Source: Salsipaludibacter albus (GTDB taxonomy: Bacteria > Actinomycetota > Nitriliruptoria > Nitriliruptorales > Nitriliruptoraceae). Taken from it: DNA of 64,000 bases. Position 1 is the first letter of the stretch; the number at the start of each line of letters is the position of its first letter. Location of the stretch: assembly GCF_019798055.1 (NCBI RefSeq), contig NZ_JAHOPH010000009.1, positions 62,001 through 126,000 on the forward strand. Direction: 5' to 3'. The position numbers and the translations under genes were made by a program. Under the pieces are notes generated by a model that searched no databases, was not told where the DNA came from, and saw only the letters and a list, made by a program, of their open reading frames with translations. Positions 32,431-40,460 of this stretch are shown here, piece by piece.

Positions 32431-33438
32431 ATGGGCAGGACGGCGGTGATGGGTGCCGGGTCGTGGGGGACCGCGTACGCCCTGATGTGCCACGACGCGG
32501 GCGAGGACGTGGTCGTGTGGGCCCGCCGCCCCGAGGTCGCCGAGGAGATCAACGTCGAGCGGACCAACCGGGCGTACCTCCCGGACGCCGAGCTGCCGCC
32601 GTTGCGGGCGACCGCCGACCCGGAGGAGGCCCTGGACCGAGCCGACGTCGTCGTCCTGGCGGTCCCGTCCATCGGGATCTCCGACCAGCTCGCCGCCTGG
32701 GGCCACGCCGTGCCGGACCGGGCGTCGCTGGCCAGCCTGATCAAGGGCGTCGACGTCGAGACCCGGCGGTTCGGCTCCGAGGTCATCGCCGACGGGATCG
32801 GGGGTGACCCCGACCGGATCGTCGTGGTGTCGGGTCCGAACCTGGCCAAGGAGTGTGCCCAGCGGCTCCCGGCCGCCACCGTCGCGGCCAGCCCGTCCAT
32901 CGACCATGCCCGCCGCGTCCAGCAGGCGGCGCACGCCCCCTACTTCCGGGTCTACACCAACCCGGACCGGATCGGCGTCGAGGTGGGTGGCGCGGTCAAG
33001 AACGTCGTGGCACTGGCTGCCGGGATCGCCCACGGCATGGGCTTCGGCGACAACACGATGGCCACGGTCATCACCCGTGGCCTGGCCGAGATGCAGCGGC
33101 TCGGCGTCGCCCTGGGTGGCGAGGCACTGACCTTCGGCGGCCTGGCCGGGGTCGGGGACCTGGTCGCCACGTGCACGTCACCGAAGTCGCGCAACCGCAC
33201 GGTCGGGACCCGGCTGGGCACGGGTGAGTCGCTCGACGACGTGATCGCCTCGATGAACATGGTCGCGGAGGGCGTGAAGTCGTCGAGGGCGATCGTGGCC
33301 CTGGCCCGCGAGCAGGAGGTCGAGATGCCGATCGCCGAGGCGGTCGTGGCGATCCTGCACGAGGGGTTGGACGCGCGCGACGCGATCAAGGCCCTCCTCG
33401 CGCGTTCCGCCAAGCCCGAGATCTACGGCCTGGACTAG
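32431..33438 (+). CDS. gpsA: NAD(P)-dependent glycerol-3-phosphate dehydrogenase
   Basis: A 335-residue GpsA that reduces dihydroxyacetone phosphate to glycerol-3-phosphate for phospholipid synthesis. MGAGSWGTAYALMC is the NAD fold, SGPNLAKECAQRLPAATVAA the substrate loop, and EVGGAVKNVVALAAGIAHGM holds the catalytic Lys. The last codons, GGC CTG GAC TAG, form the first unit of the 17-bp tandem repeat that follows. ATG at 32431 gives the usual N-terminus. Confidence 0.96.
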   Translation: MGRTAVMGAGSWGTAYALMCHDAGEDVVVWARRPEVAEEINVERTNRAYLPDAELPPLRATADPEEALDRADVVVLAVPSIGISDQLAAWGHAVPDRASLASLIKGVDVETRRFGSEVIADGIGGDPDRIVVVSGPNLAKECAQRLPAATVAASPSIDHARRVQQAAHAPYFRVYTNPDRIGVEVGGAVKNVVALAAGIAHGMGFGDNTMATVITRGLAEMQRLGVALGGEALTFGGLAGVGDLVATCTSPKSRNRTVGTRLGTGESLDDVIASMNMVAEGVKSSRAIVALAREQEVEMPIAEAVVAILHEGLDARDAIKALLARSAKPEIYGLD

Positions 33439-33519
33439 GTCGAGGCCTGGACGAGATCGAGGCCTGGACGAGGTCGAGGCCTGGACGAGGTCGAGGCCTG
33501 GACGAGGTCGAGGTCTGGT
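33428..33519 (+). repeat. 17-bp tandem repeat at the 3' end of gpsA
   Basis: Five units of GGCCTGGACGAGGTCGA plus a partial sixth. The first unit contains the gpsA stop (GGCCTGGACTAGGTCGA); the second differs by one base (GAGATCGA) and the rest are identical until the final GGTCTGG. The array fills the whole gap between the gpsA stop and the convergent hemerythrin gene stop at 33520. Confidence 0.9.
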
Positions 33520-34029
33520 CTACTCGGCGCGGTCCTCGGCCCGGGCGACCAGCCGGCGGACGTTGGCGATGTCGCCGCAGTCGTCGTCGAGCTCCTCCTG
33601 GCGGACCCGCGTGAACGCCTCGCCGAGCCGCACCAGCACCTCGTCGTCGATCTCCTCGCGTGCCGGGTTGAGGATCGTGCGCTCCTCCTCGTCGAGGTGG
33701 TGGCTGAGCGCCTCGCTGAGCTCGTGCACTGCCTCGCTGAACTGGTCGGAGTCGACATCGTCGACCTCCATCAGGTCGAGCAGTGCCACGTGGCCCTCGT
33801 CGTGCTCCTCGGCGCCGTGCTCGGCCTCGTCCTCGTCGATGGCGTCGCGCGTGCGCAGGGTCGGATACACCTCGGCCTCCTCGGCCTCGGCGTGGGCCAC
33901 CAGCACGGCCGCCAGCTCGGCAAGGACGCCCGCGCGGTCCGGGGTCTCGGTGCTGCGCAGGTTGCGCAGCAGCGACTCGAAGCGGCGGTGGTCGTCGAGG
34001 ATCAGGTCGATGACGTCACGGTCGGGCAC
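33520..34029 (-). CDS. Hemerythrin-like HHE domain protein
   Basis: A 169-residue four-helix HHE cation-binding protein. Iron ligands can be matched to DDHRRFESLLRNL, AHAEAEEAEVYPTL, EEHDEGHVALLDLM and LSHHLDEEERTILNP. The protein is very acidic. Hemerythrin-like proteins bind oxygen or store or sense iron; the exact role is not shown. ATG at 34029. It is convergent with gpsA, and the 17-bp repeat directly abuts its stop codon. Confidence 0.88.
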   Translation of the reverse strand: MPDRDVIDLILDDHRRFESLLRNLRSTETPDRAGVLAELAAVLVAHAEAEEAEVYPTLRTRDAIDEDEAEHGAEEHDEGHVALLDLMEVDDVDSDQFSEAVHELSEALSHHLDEEERTILNPAREEIDDEVLVRLGEAFTRVRQEELDDDCGDIANVRRLVARAEDRAE

Positions 34030-34125
34030 GGTGCTCTCCGGGGTCGGGGATGTCGGGGATCGGGATCGGGTTTCGGGCGGGTCGGACGCGACGGTCGGCG
34101 ACCGGGTCGTGGGGGAGGGGACCTG

Positions 34126-35046
34126 TCAGGCGCCGGGATCGATGCCCAGCGCCGAGACGATGCGGCCACTCTGCTCCATCACGCCGTCGGTGAACTCGAC
34201 GCGGTCGTCGCCCAGGTCGGTGAGCTGGTCGAAGTGGTCGGCGACCTCCTCGACGGTGGGGGTGTGGTCGAAGGTCAGCGGAGTGCCCTCGACGATCGCG
34301 ACCCGGGCGATGTAGCCCCCGCCCACGGAGTAGATCCGCCCGGTCGTCGTGTTGGCCTCGCTGGTCAGCCACGCGACCAGCGGCGAGACCTCGTCGGGCT
34401 GGAGCTTGTCCAGCAGTGCGGCTGGCCAGATGTCCTCGGTCATGCGGGAGGCGGCGACCGGCGCGATGGCGTTGGCGAGGATCCCGTACTTGGCCCCCTC
34501 GATGGCCAGGGTGCGGGTCAGGCCCACCAGCCCGAGCTTGGCCGCGGCGTAGTTGGACTGCCCGAAGTTGCCGTACAGCCCGGAGCCCGACGACGTCATG
34601 ACGACCCGGCCGTAGGACTGCTCACGGAAGTGGGGCCAGGCGGCCCGGGTGACGTGGAACGCCCCGGAGAGGTGGACCTTGAGGACGGCGTCGAGCTGGG
34701 CCTCCTCGAGCTTGGCGAACGACACGTCGCGCAGGATCCCGGCGTTGTTGACGACCACGTCGATCCGTCCCCAGGTGTCCAGGGCGGTCTGGACGATCGC
34801 CTGTCCGCCCTCCCAGGTGTGCACGCCGTCGGTGTTGGCGACCGCCTCGCCGCCGGCGTCGGTGATCTCGGCAACGACCGCGTCGGCCATCTCCGAGCCG
34901 CTGCCGGTCCCGTCGCGGGCCCCGCCGAGGTCGTTGACCACCACCCGGGCGCCGAGCCGGGCCAACTCGTGGGCGTGGGCACGCCCGAGGCCGCCACCGG
35001 CGCCGGTCACGACCGCCACGCGCCCGTCGAAGTCGACTGTTGACAT
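34126..35046 (-). CDS. SDR family oxidoreductase (3-hydroxyacyl-CoA dehydrogenase type)
   Basis: A 306-residue short-chain dehydrogenase matching the 3-hydroxyacyl-CoA dehydrogenase part of peroxisomal-type MFE-2. The nucleotide fold TGAGGGLGRAHAHELARLGA, VVNNAGILRD, the catalytic Ser in MTSSGSGLYG and QSNYAAAKLGLVG (Tyr and Lys) are present. The C-terminal extension (about residues 220-306) is as in this subgroup, without hydratase domain. ATG at 35046. It is alone on the minus strand between hemerythrin and ddl. Likely fatty acid or steroid oxidation; exact substrate open. Confidence 0.88.
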   Translation of the reverse strand: MSTVDFDGRVAVVTGAGGGLGRAHAHELARLGARVVVNDLGGARDGTGSGSEMADAVVAEITDAGGEAVANTDGVHTWEGGQAIVQTALDTWGRIDVVVNNAGILRDVSFAKLEEAQLDAVLKVHLSGAFHVTRAAWPHFREQSYGRVVMTSSGSGLYGNFGQSNYAAAKLGLVGLTRTLAIEGAKYGILANAIAPVAASRMTEDIWPAALLDKLQPDEVSPLVAWLTSEANTTTGRIYSVGGGYIARVAIVEGTPLTFDHTPTVEEVADHFDQLTDLGDDRVEFTDGVMEQSGRIVSALGIDPGA

Positions 35047-35195
35047 GCGGAGGACTCCTGCTCGACGACCCGTCCGACGGCGTCGAGGGTAGGCCGGACC
35101 GGACGTCGAGCGTCCGGGCCGGTGGACCGGGGGCCACCACCGTGGGCGCTACCGTCCGCCCCGGCGTCCCCCGACAGACGACGAGGAGTGCGAGG

Positions 35196-36284
35196 ATGGC
35201 CGACGAGCGCGTGCTGGTCCTCTACGGCGGCCAGTCCAGCGAGCACCCGGTGTCGTGCCTGTCCGCCCGGTCCGTGCTGGAGGTGGTGGACCGGGAGCGC
35301 TACGAGGTGGTCCCGGTCGGGATCACCCGGGGCGGTCGCTGGCTGCTGACCGACGGGGTCATCGAGGCACGTCCGGGCTCGCCGCTGCCGGAGGTGGACG
35401 AGGATGCGGGTGACCCGGTGACCCTGGTGCGTGGTGTCGACGGCACCCACCTCGTGCGCCTGGTCGGCGACCGCGCCGAGGACCTGGGCGCCATCGACGT
35501 CGCGTTCCCGGTCCTCCACGGACCGTTCGGCGAGGACGGCACCATCCAGGGCTACCTCACGACGGTCGGGCTGCCCTACGTCGGCGCCGACGTGACCGCG
35601 TCGTCGGTGGGGATCGACAAGCGGGCGATGAAGCTGGCCTTCAAGGCACGCGGGCTGCCCCAGGTGCCCTACCTGCCCGTGACGTGGGGACGCTGGCAGC
35701 GAGACGGTGCGGCGTTGCTGGACGAGGTCGAGGCCGCGCTGTCGTACCCGATGTTCACCAAGCCGGCGCGCCAGGGCTCGTCGATCGGGATCACCCTGGC
35801 CCGGCATCGCGAGGCGCTGGCGGCCGGGCTGGACGAGGCCTTCACCCACGACCGGGTGGTGATCGTCGAGCAGGGACTGGACCGGCCCCGCGAGGTCGAG
35901 GTGGGCGTGCTCGGCAATGACGAGATCGAGGTGACCGCACCCGGCGAGATCGTGCCGTCGGACGAGTTCTACACCTTCGAGGCGAAGTACATCGACGACT
36001 CGCAACTGCACGTGCCCGCCGACCTGCCGCCCGACGTCGTCGCCAACGTGCAGCGCTTCGCGACGCAGGCGTGGCTGGCGATCGGGTGTCGTGGCATGGC
36101 TCGCGTGGACTTCTTCCTCGACCGGGACGGCACGCTGTACCTCAACGAGATCAACACGATCCCCGGCTTCACGCCGTCGTCGATGCTGCCCATGCTGTGG
36201 CAGGCCGAGGGGCTGTCCTACCCCGAGTTGGTCGACCGGCTCCTGGAGTTGGCCCTGGAGGCCGCCGCCGACGACCTGGGATGA
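35196..36284 (+). CDS. ddl: D-alanine--D-alanine ligase
   Basis: A 362-residue ATP-grasp ligase making D-Ala-D-Ala for peptidoglycan. Motifs: LYGGQSSEHPVSCLSARSVL, FPVLHGPFGEDGTIQGYL, KPARQGSSIGITLA, and the metal and ATP region ARVDFFLDRDGTLYLNEINT then GFTPSSMLP. ATG at 35196 has a GAGG upstream. It reads toward rpmB, 250 bp away, with which it is probably not co-transcribed. Identification is secure. Confidence 0.96.
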   Translation: MADERVLVLYGGQSSEHPVSCLSARSVLEVVDRERYEVVPVGITRGGRWLLTDGVIEARPGSPLPEVDEDAGDPVTLVRGVDGTHLVRLVGDRAEDLGAIDVAFPVLHGPFGEDGTIQGYLTTVGLPYVGADVTASSVGIDKRAMKLAFKARGLPQVPYLPVTWGRWQRDGAALLDEVEAALSYPMFTKPARQGSSIGITLARHREALAAGLDEAFTHDRVVIVEQGLDRPREVEVGVLGNDEIEVTAPGEIVPSDEFYTFEAKYIDDSQLHVPADLPPDVVANVQRFATQAWLAIGCRGMARVDFFLDRDGTLYLNEINTIPGFTPSSMLPMLWQAEGLSYPELVDRLLELALEAAADDLG

Positions 36285-36293
36285 TCGGGCGGG

Positions 36294-36323
36294 CTGATCG
36301 GGCCGAGAGCGGTCTGGTAGGAT
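36294..36323 (+). promoter_or_regulatory. Candidate rpmB promoter
   Basis: A -10-like TAGGAT (36318-36323) lies 18 bases after CTGATC (36294-36299) in the 250-bp gap before rpmB. The -35 match is weak. The rest of the gap (36285-36534) shows no other feature I can support. Confidence 0.3.
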
Positions 36324-36534
36324 GACGGGCCGCAGCGCGCGGTGACGCCCGCTGGCCACGATCCACGCGCCCGATGCCCCACGTCCCACACGGCGCACCC
36401 TCGCGAACGTGCGTCGACGACGCGCGTCCCCGGGTCACCTCGAGGCCACCGTCCCCGCCCACCCGACTTCACCCCAGACCATCTCGCGTGCCCCGGCCAT
36501 GCCGACGGCACGTCCATCCGGAGAGGAGCCGCCC

Positions 36535-36735
36535 ATGGCCTCCACCTGTGACATCTGCAACAAGGGCCCCTGGTTCGGCAAGCAGGTCAGCCACTCGCAC
36601 CGCCGGTCCAGCCGTCGGTGGAACCCCAACATCCAGAAGCTGCGGGTCATGCACGAGGGCCGCGCCCAGCGCCTGAACGTGTGCACCTCGTGCCTGAAGG
36701 CCGGCAAGGTCCAGCGCCCGCCCGTCACCAGCTGA
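36535..36735 (+). CDS. rpmB: 50S ribosomal protein L28
   Basis: A 66-residue L28, a component of the large ribosomal subunit. CDICNKGPWFGKQVSHSHRR and the final CTSCLKAGKVQRP supply four cysteines in two CxxC pairs, so this is the zinc-containing (C+) form. ATG at 36535 follows GGAGAGGAG. In many genomes rpmB neighbours the fakA-recG pair; here those are 8 kb away. A strong terminator follows. Confidence 0.97.
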   Translation: MASTCDICNKGPWFGKQVSHSHRRSSRRWNPNIQKLRVMHEGRAQRLNVCTSCLKAGKVQRPPVTS

Positions 36736-36797
36736 CCCGACGGCACCCGCCCGGCCCCATGACGGGCGTCCGAGGCCCGGTGCCTGCAGGAGATCGA

Positions 36798-36826
36798 ACG
36801 ACCGCCACCCAGTGGGTGGCGGTCGT
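36798..36826 (+). terminator. Strong hairpin terminator after rpmB
   Basis: A perfect 13-bp inverted repeat, ACGACCGCCACCC / GGGTGGCGGTCGT with loop AGT, lies 62 bp after the rpmB stop. It is followed by CGTCGTGTG rather than a pure T run, as is common in high-GC actinobacteria. Confidence 0.75.
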
Positions 36827-36888
36827 CGTCGTGTGAGGCTGTACGCGGCCATCGACCACGTGCCCCGGCCCGGCACCCCATCGGGGCG

Positions 36889-37458
36889 TCACGTCGTCGT
36901 TCGCCTGGGCCGGTACCGCAGGGCGACCGCGCCCGACCGGAACTCGTGGCGATCCACGAGCTCGAGCTGGATGCGCTCGCGCAGACCGGCGAGCAGCGTC
37001 GGCCCGTGTCCGGCAAGGACCGGCTGCACGACGAACTCGTACTCGTCGATCAGGCCCATGTCAGCCAATGCCCGGGGGAGCGTCACGCCACCGACGAACA
37101 GGCCCTCGCCGGGCTCCTCCTTGAGCCGCCGGACGGCGTCGCCCAAGTCGGTTCGCACCAACTCGGCGTTCCAATCGACCGTGGCCAGGGTGCTCGACAC
37201 GACGTACTTCTTCGCAGCGTCGATGGTTTCGGCGAAGGGGATCTCCCACTCGTCCATCCAGTCAGGCCACCCGCCCGTGGTCGGGTGCCGCCACGCCGAT
37301 TCCATCATCTGGTAGGTCACGCGGCCGAACAGCAGGGCGTCGGCTCGTTGCATCGCGTCTGTCCAGTGGCGCATCGAGTCCTGGTCGGGTGGCAGCCCTG
37401 CCTCGTGATGGCAGCAGCCATCGAGGGTGACGTTGATCGAGTATCGAAGCGGCTTCAT
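36889..37458 (-). CDS. Dihydrofolate-reductase-like (RibD C-terminal) family protein
   Basis: A 189-residue protein of the RibD_C/YyaP-like family: RYSINVTLDGCCHHEAGLPP, DALLFGRVTYQMME, VSSTLATVDWNAELV, and GGVTLPRALADMGLIDEYEF. Members share the DHFR fold and may bind NADPH; few are characterised. ATG at 37458 follows GGAGAG; a start at 37473 is possible. It lies alone on the minus strand between the rpmB terminator and the DinB-like gene, and its substrate is unknown. Confidence 0.85.
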   Translation of the reverse strand: MKPLRYSINVTLDGCCHHEAGLPPDQDSMRHWTDAMQRADALLFGRVTYQMMESAWRHPTTGGWPDWMDEWEIPFAETIDAAKKYVVSSTLATVDWNAELVRTDLGDAVRRLKEEPGEGLFVGGVTLPRALADMGLIDEYEFVVQPVLAGHGPTLLAGLRERIQLELVDRHEFRSGAVALRYRPRRTTT

Positions 37459-37585
37459 CTCGTTGCTCTCCATTGGTGCGCGTGGTGCGTCCACGGTCTG
37501 TCAGACGACTGACGGCCTCGGTCCTCACCGTCATGTGCGGATCCACGCGCGCCGCCGGGTGGCCGGACTGCGGAACAGCCGGTGA

Positions 37586-38164
37586 TCAGGTGAACTGCTC
37601 GGCGAGTGCGGTGAGGCGGTCGACGTACGCCGGGAAGTCGTAGTCGTCGGGGAGGTTGTCGCCGGGTGACCACCATCCAGCGGCCCCGTCGATTCTCTCG
37701 CGCAGGATGTCGGCCTGGCCGGCGTGACGAGCGACGTCGGCGTGGACGTGGGTGAGGACGTGGCCCAGGGTCACCTCTGGCGCATCGGGGCCCCACCACG
37801 GCACCCGGCCGGTGGCATCGAGGTCGAGTTCGGCGATGGTCCGGTCGGCGAAGGTGATCACCCGCCGATACAGCGCGACGATGTCGTCGGCGGTCTCGGT
37901 GGCAGTGGCGTACCAGTCGGCCTGAGGATCCGTCTCGAAGTCTTCGGGCTCCTGCAGTCCGGAAGGGTCGTCGATCATGCGACCGAATGTCGGCCCGAAG
38001 TAGCCGAACTCGACGTTCGCACAGTGCTTGACGATGCCCAGCAGATTGGTGCCGGTCGGAGTGCGAGGCAGGCGCAGGTCGCGTTCCGACAGGCCGTCGA
38101 CCTTGGCGAACAGGGACTCCCGTTCATGGTCGAGGTACTCGTGCATGCGGTCCTTGAGGTCCAT
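37586..38164 (-). CDS. DinB/DUF664 family protein
   Basis: A 192-residue DinB-superfamily four-helix protein: EYLDHERESLFAKVDGLSER, TPTGTNLLGIVKHCANVEFG, and TLGHVLTHVHADVARHAGQA. The metal-binding histidines (KHCANVE, HVHADVARH) are kept. Members include mycothiol- and bacillithiol-dependent S-transferases; in mycothiol producers some act as detoxifying transferases. ATG at 38164. The DHFR-like gene follows it on the same strand 127 bp on. Biochemical role open. Confidence 0.88.
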   Translation of the reverse strand: MDLKDRMHEYLDHERESLFAKVDGLSERDLRLPRTPTGTNLLGIVKHCANVEFGYFGPTFGRMIDDPSGLQEPEDFETDPQADWYATATETADDIVALYRRVITFADRTIAELDLDATGRVPWWGPDAPEVTLGHVLTHVHADVARHAGQADILRERIDGAAGWWSPGDNLPDDYDFPAYVDRLTALAEQFT

Positions 38165-38796
38165 GCCCACGTCCTGCCGCTCGCCCGGAGAGCCATCAGA
38201 CTCCCGCAACGGTAGGCGCCTGGTGTTCTGGCGGTCATCTCCGTTCGGGAAGGATCTGGCGACCCACGGGGCGAGCCACCGCTCCATCCACGTGCCGGCA
38301 CGCCCGGAATCCTCTCGCGCCTGGCATGGCCAACGACCGGGCGATCGGGGCTGACGTGAGCTGGGACGTCTCTGTGCAGGACATCCCCCGCGACGCGAGC
38401 CGCGAAGTCGCCAAGAAGTCGATTGTCGCTTTGACCCCTGCTGGTGGGCGCGCAGTCGACAATCGATCGAGCAGTTCCGCGTGAAACAAGTCGATTGTCG
38501 ACTGGGCACCTGCCCACGCCACCAAAGGCGACAATCGATCGGGATCCGCCGATCTTGCCACTCCCTCGGCGCTCTCCGCGGATACGCCATCCATCGGGGA
38601 AATGCCCGATCCTGACGCTCCGTCGGGAGGACGCGAAGCTGGGGAAGCCGTCCGATCTTGATGCTGCGTCGCTGGCCAGGGCCGGCGCGGATTGTCCGGG
38701 AGCGGGGATGGTTCGTGGTCCACCGGTGATCTGCGTGCGTGGGTGCGTAGGATCCGGGTGGGGTGGCGATCGCCGGAGCGGACCGGAGGTGCAGCA
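38165..38796. other. 632-bp non-coding stretch with repeats
   Basis: This is the longest gap in the window with no gene I can support. Its left part (38165-38400) shows nothing clear. The middle has the inverted repeat cluster at 38416-38540, and the right part has two similar blocks (CGATCCTGACGCTCCGTCGG and CGATCTTGATGCTGCGTCGC) about 44 bp apart. Codon bias is absent. It may hold a regulatory or degenerate mobile sequence. Confidence 0.6.
38416..38540. repeat. Paired palindromic repeat element
   Basis: The core TCGATTGTCG occurs four times in alternating orientation, at 38419-38428 (+), 38457-38466 (-), 38491-38500 (+) and 38529-38538 (-), giving two hairpins with 28-base loops. The second hairpin is roughly the reverse complement of the first (shared TTTG and CAGTCGACAATCGA edges), so the whole is a diverged inverted duplication. 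It recalls extragenic palindromic repeats. Confidence 0.8.
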
Positions 38797-39669
38797 GTGG
38801 TGAGCCCGGAAGATCACGTTGCCGAGCACCGCGCTGCGGGCAGGATGGTGGACGCGAACGGGGTGCGGACGTTCGTTCGTGAGGAGGGCGGCGGCGAGCC
38901 GGTGCTGTGCCTGCACGGCGTGCCCACCAGCAGCTTCCTGTACCGCAAGGTGCTCCCCGACCTGGCTGATCGCGGGTTGCGTGGCATCTCCTACGACCTG
39001 CCCGGGCTCGGACTGACAGCCCGGGATTCCGGGGTCGGGCCGACCTGGAGCGATCTCGGGCGCCATGCGGTCGACGTGGTACACGCGCTGGGTCTGGAGC
39101 GGTTCCACCTCGTTGTCCACGATGTGGGCGGGCCCGTCGGAATGGAGGTGGCGGCACACCTGCCTGACCGGGTGGCCTCCCTGACCGTGTTGAACACCAT
39201 GGTGGCGGTGAGCACGTTCGTCAAGCCGTGGACCATGCGTCCCTTCGAGGCGCCCGGCCTGGGCTGGCTGTGGCTCAAGGGGATGGTCGACCCGGCGTTC
39301 GTCAGGTCGATGTACGACGTGGGCATCGCGGATCGGTCGGCGACCTCGCGAGCCGAGGTGCTGGCCCACCGTCGGCTGCTACTGCACGAGGACGGTGGCC
39401 GCGCCTTCCTGGGGATCATGCGCAACTTCGAGACCACACCGGCGAAGGAGGCGCTGTACCGCGACGTTGTGGGGTCGGACCGCTACCCGGTCCAGGCGGT
39501 GTGGGGAGAACTCGACCCGGCCCTGCGCGTCGACGAGCATGCACGACCCGTCGTGGAGATCGTGGGCGAGGCGAACTTCCACCGCGTGCCGGGCAAGCAC
39601 TTCCTCCAGGAGGACTGCCACGAAGCCGTCGCGGACCATGTCGCGTCGATCGCGTCGCGCACCGCCTGA
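38797..39669 (+). CDS. Haloalkane-dehalogenase-like alpha/beta hydrolase
   Basis: A 290-residue alpha/beta hydrolase. CLHGVPTSSFLYRKVLPDLA is the oxyanion segment, and the nucleophile elbow is VVHDVGGPVG, with Asp as nucleophile as in haloalkane dehalogenases and epoxide hydrolases. GELDPALR supplies the acid and GKHFLQED the His. GTG at 38797 follows GGAGG by seven bases. Halide-stabilising Trp residues cannot be assigned with certainty, so haloalkane dehalogenase is a suggestion only. It stands before the ars operon. Confidence 0.85.
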   Translation: MVSPEDHVAEHRAAGRMVDANGVRTFVREEGGGEPVLCLHGVPTSSFLYRKVLPDLADRGLRGISYDLPGLGLTARDSGVGPTWSDLGRHAVDVVHALGLERFHLVVHDVGGPVGMEVAAHLPDRVASLTVLNTMVAVSTFVKPWTMRPFEAPGLGWLWLKGMVDPAFVRSMYDVGIADRSATSRAEVLAHRRLLLHEDGGRAFLGIMRNFETTPAKEALYRDVVGSDRYPVQAVWGELDPALRVDEHARPVVEIVGEANFHRVPGKHFLQEDCHEAVADHVASIASRTA

Positions 39670-39729
39670 AGGCAGCACGACGTCCAGCGTTGCGAGGACC
39701 GAGGGCGACGGGCGAGTCCCGGGCCCGGG

Positions 39730-39780
39730 TTGCTCATGTCGAGGCCAGTCGGTTATCTTCTGGGAAGTTGACTCAATTTC
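39730..39780 (+). promoter_or_regulatory. ars operon promoter and operator
   Basis: TTGCTC (39730-39735) and TTATCT (39753-39758) with 17 bases between them form a plausible promoter. Just downstream, GAAGTTGA-C-TCAATTTC (39764-39780) is a near-perfect 17-bp dyad containing TTGA-C-TCAA, typical of ArsR/SmtB sites. It ends 11 bases before the arsR start, so binding would block transcription. Confidence 0.65.
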
Positions 39781-39791
39781 TGGTGAGGTAA

Positions 39792-40460
39792 ATGTCGGAC
39801 GCACGGGATCGGGCGGCTTGGCACCAGGCCCTGGGGGACGTCCACCGCTTGGCGATCGTGGACTTGCTGGAACTGTCGGATGCCACGCCGGGAGAACTGG
39901 GCGAGCACACCGGGCTGGCGTCCAACCTGCTGGCCTTCCACCTGGATGTGCTGGAGGCGGCGGGGCTGGTGGTGCGCCATCGCTCACAGGGGGACGGACG
40001 CCGGCGCTACGTGACGCTCGGGCCCACCGCGACCCGGTCCGTGTTCGACCCGGACGGCGACCGCACGGCGGTGCCCGCGGACCGGGTGGTGTTCGTGTGC
40101 ACCCACAACTCCGCGCGGTCGCAGTTGGCGTCGGCGATGTGGACGGCCCGCACGGGCCGCACGGCATGGTCGGCCGGCTCGCAGCCCGCCGAGCACGTGA
40201 ACCCGGATGCCGTCGCGATCGCCGCGGCCCACGGCCTGGACCTGTCCGTGGCACGGCCACACGCCTACGGGCAGGTCGAGGTGGATCCCGACCTGGTGGT
40301 GTCGGTGTGTGACCGTGTCCGCGAGGACGGCCTGCCGTTCGACGCCCCGCTGTTGCACTGGTCGGTCCCCGAGCCCGAGACGGCCGCCGACTTCCCTGCG
40401 ACCTGGTCCGACCTCGACCGGCGGCTGGACCGGTTGGCCGACCGGGCGGCCGTGGCATGA
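39792..40460 (+). CDS. ArsR regulator fused to LMW-phosphatase-like arsenate reductase domain
   Basis: A 222-residue two-domain protein. Residues 1-85 are an ArsR winged helix (HRLAIVDLLELSDATPGELG, LASNLLAFHLDVLEAAGLVV). Residues 95-222 form a low-molecular-weight phosphatase fold with the loop VCTHNSARSQ (C103 and R109, CX5R). No Cys pair for metal binding is seen in the HTH, so sensing may use the phosphatase part. It starts the ars operon: an aquaporin (4-bp overlap) and ArsC follow. Activity of the fused domain is unproven. Confidence 0.88.
   Translation: MSDARDRAAWHQALGDVHRLAIVDLLELSDATPGELGEHTGLASNLLAFHLDVLEAAGLVVRHRSQGDGRRRYVTLGPTATRSVFDPDGDRTAVPADRVVFVCTHNSARSQLASAMWTARTGRTAWSAGSQPAEHVNPDAVAIAAAHGLDLSVARPHAYGQVEVDPDLVVSVCDRVREDGLPFDAPLLHWSVPEPETAADFPATWSDLDRRLDRLADRAAVA

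Noticed and set aside
33428-33519. The 17-bp repeats as a CRISPR array
   Set aside because: Units are directly adjacent with no spacers and no cas genes are in the window.
38444-38803. Small ORFs in the 38.2-38.8 kb gap
   Set aside because: They run through the inverted repeats, lack ribosome sites and have no recognisable features.
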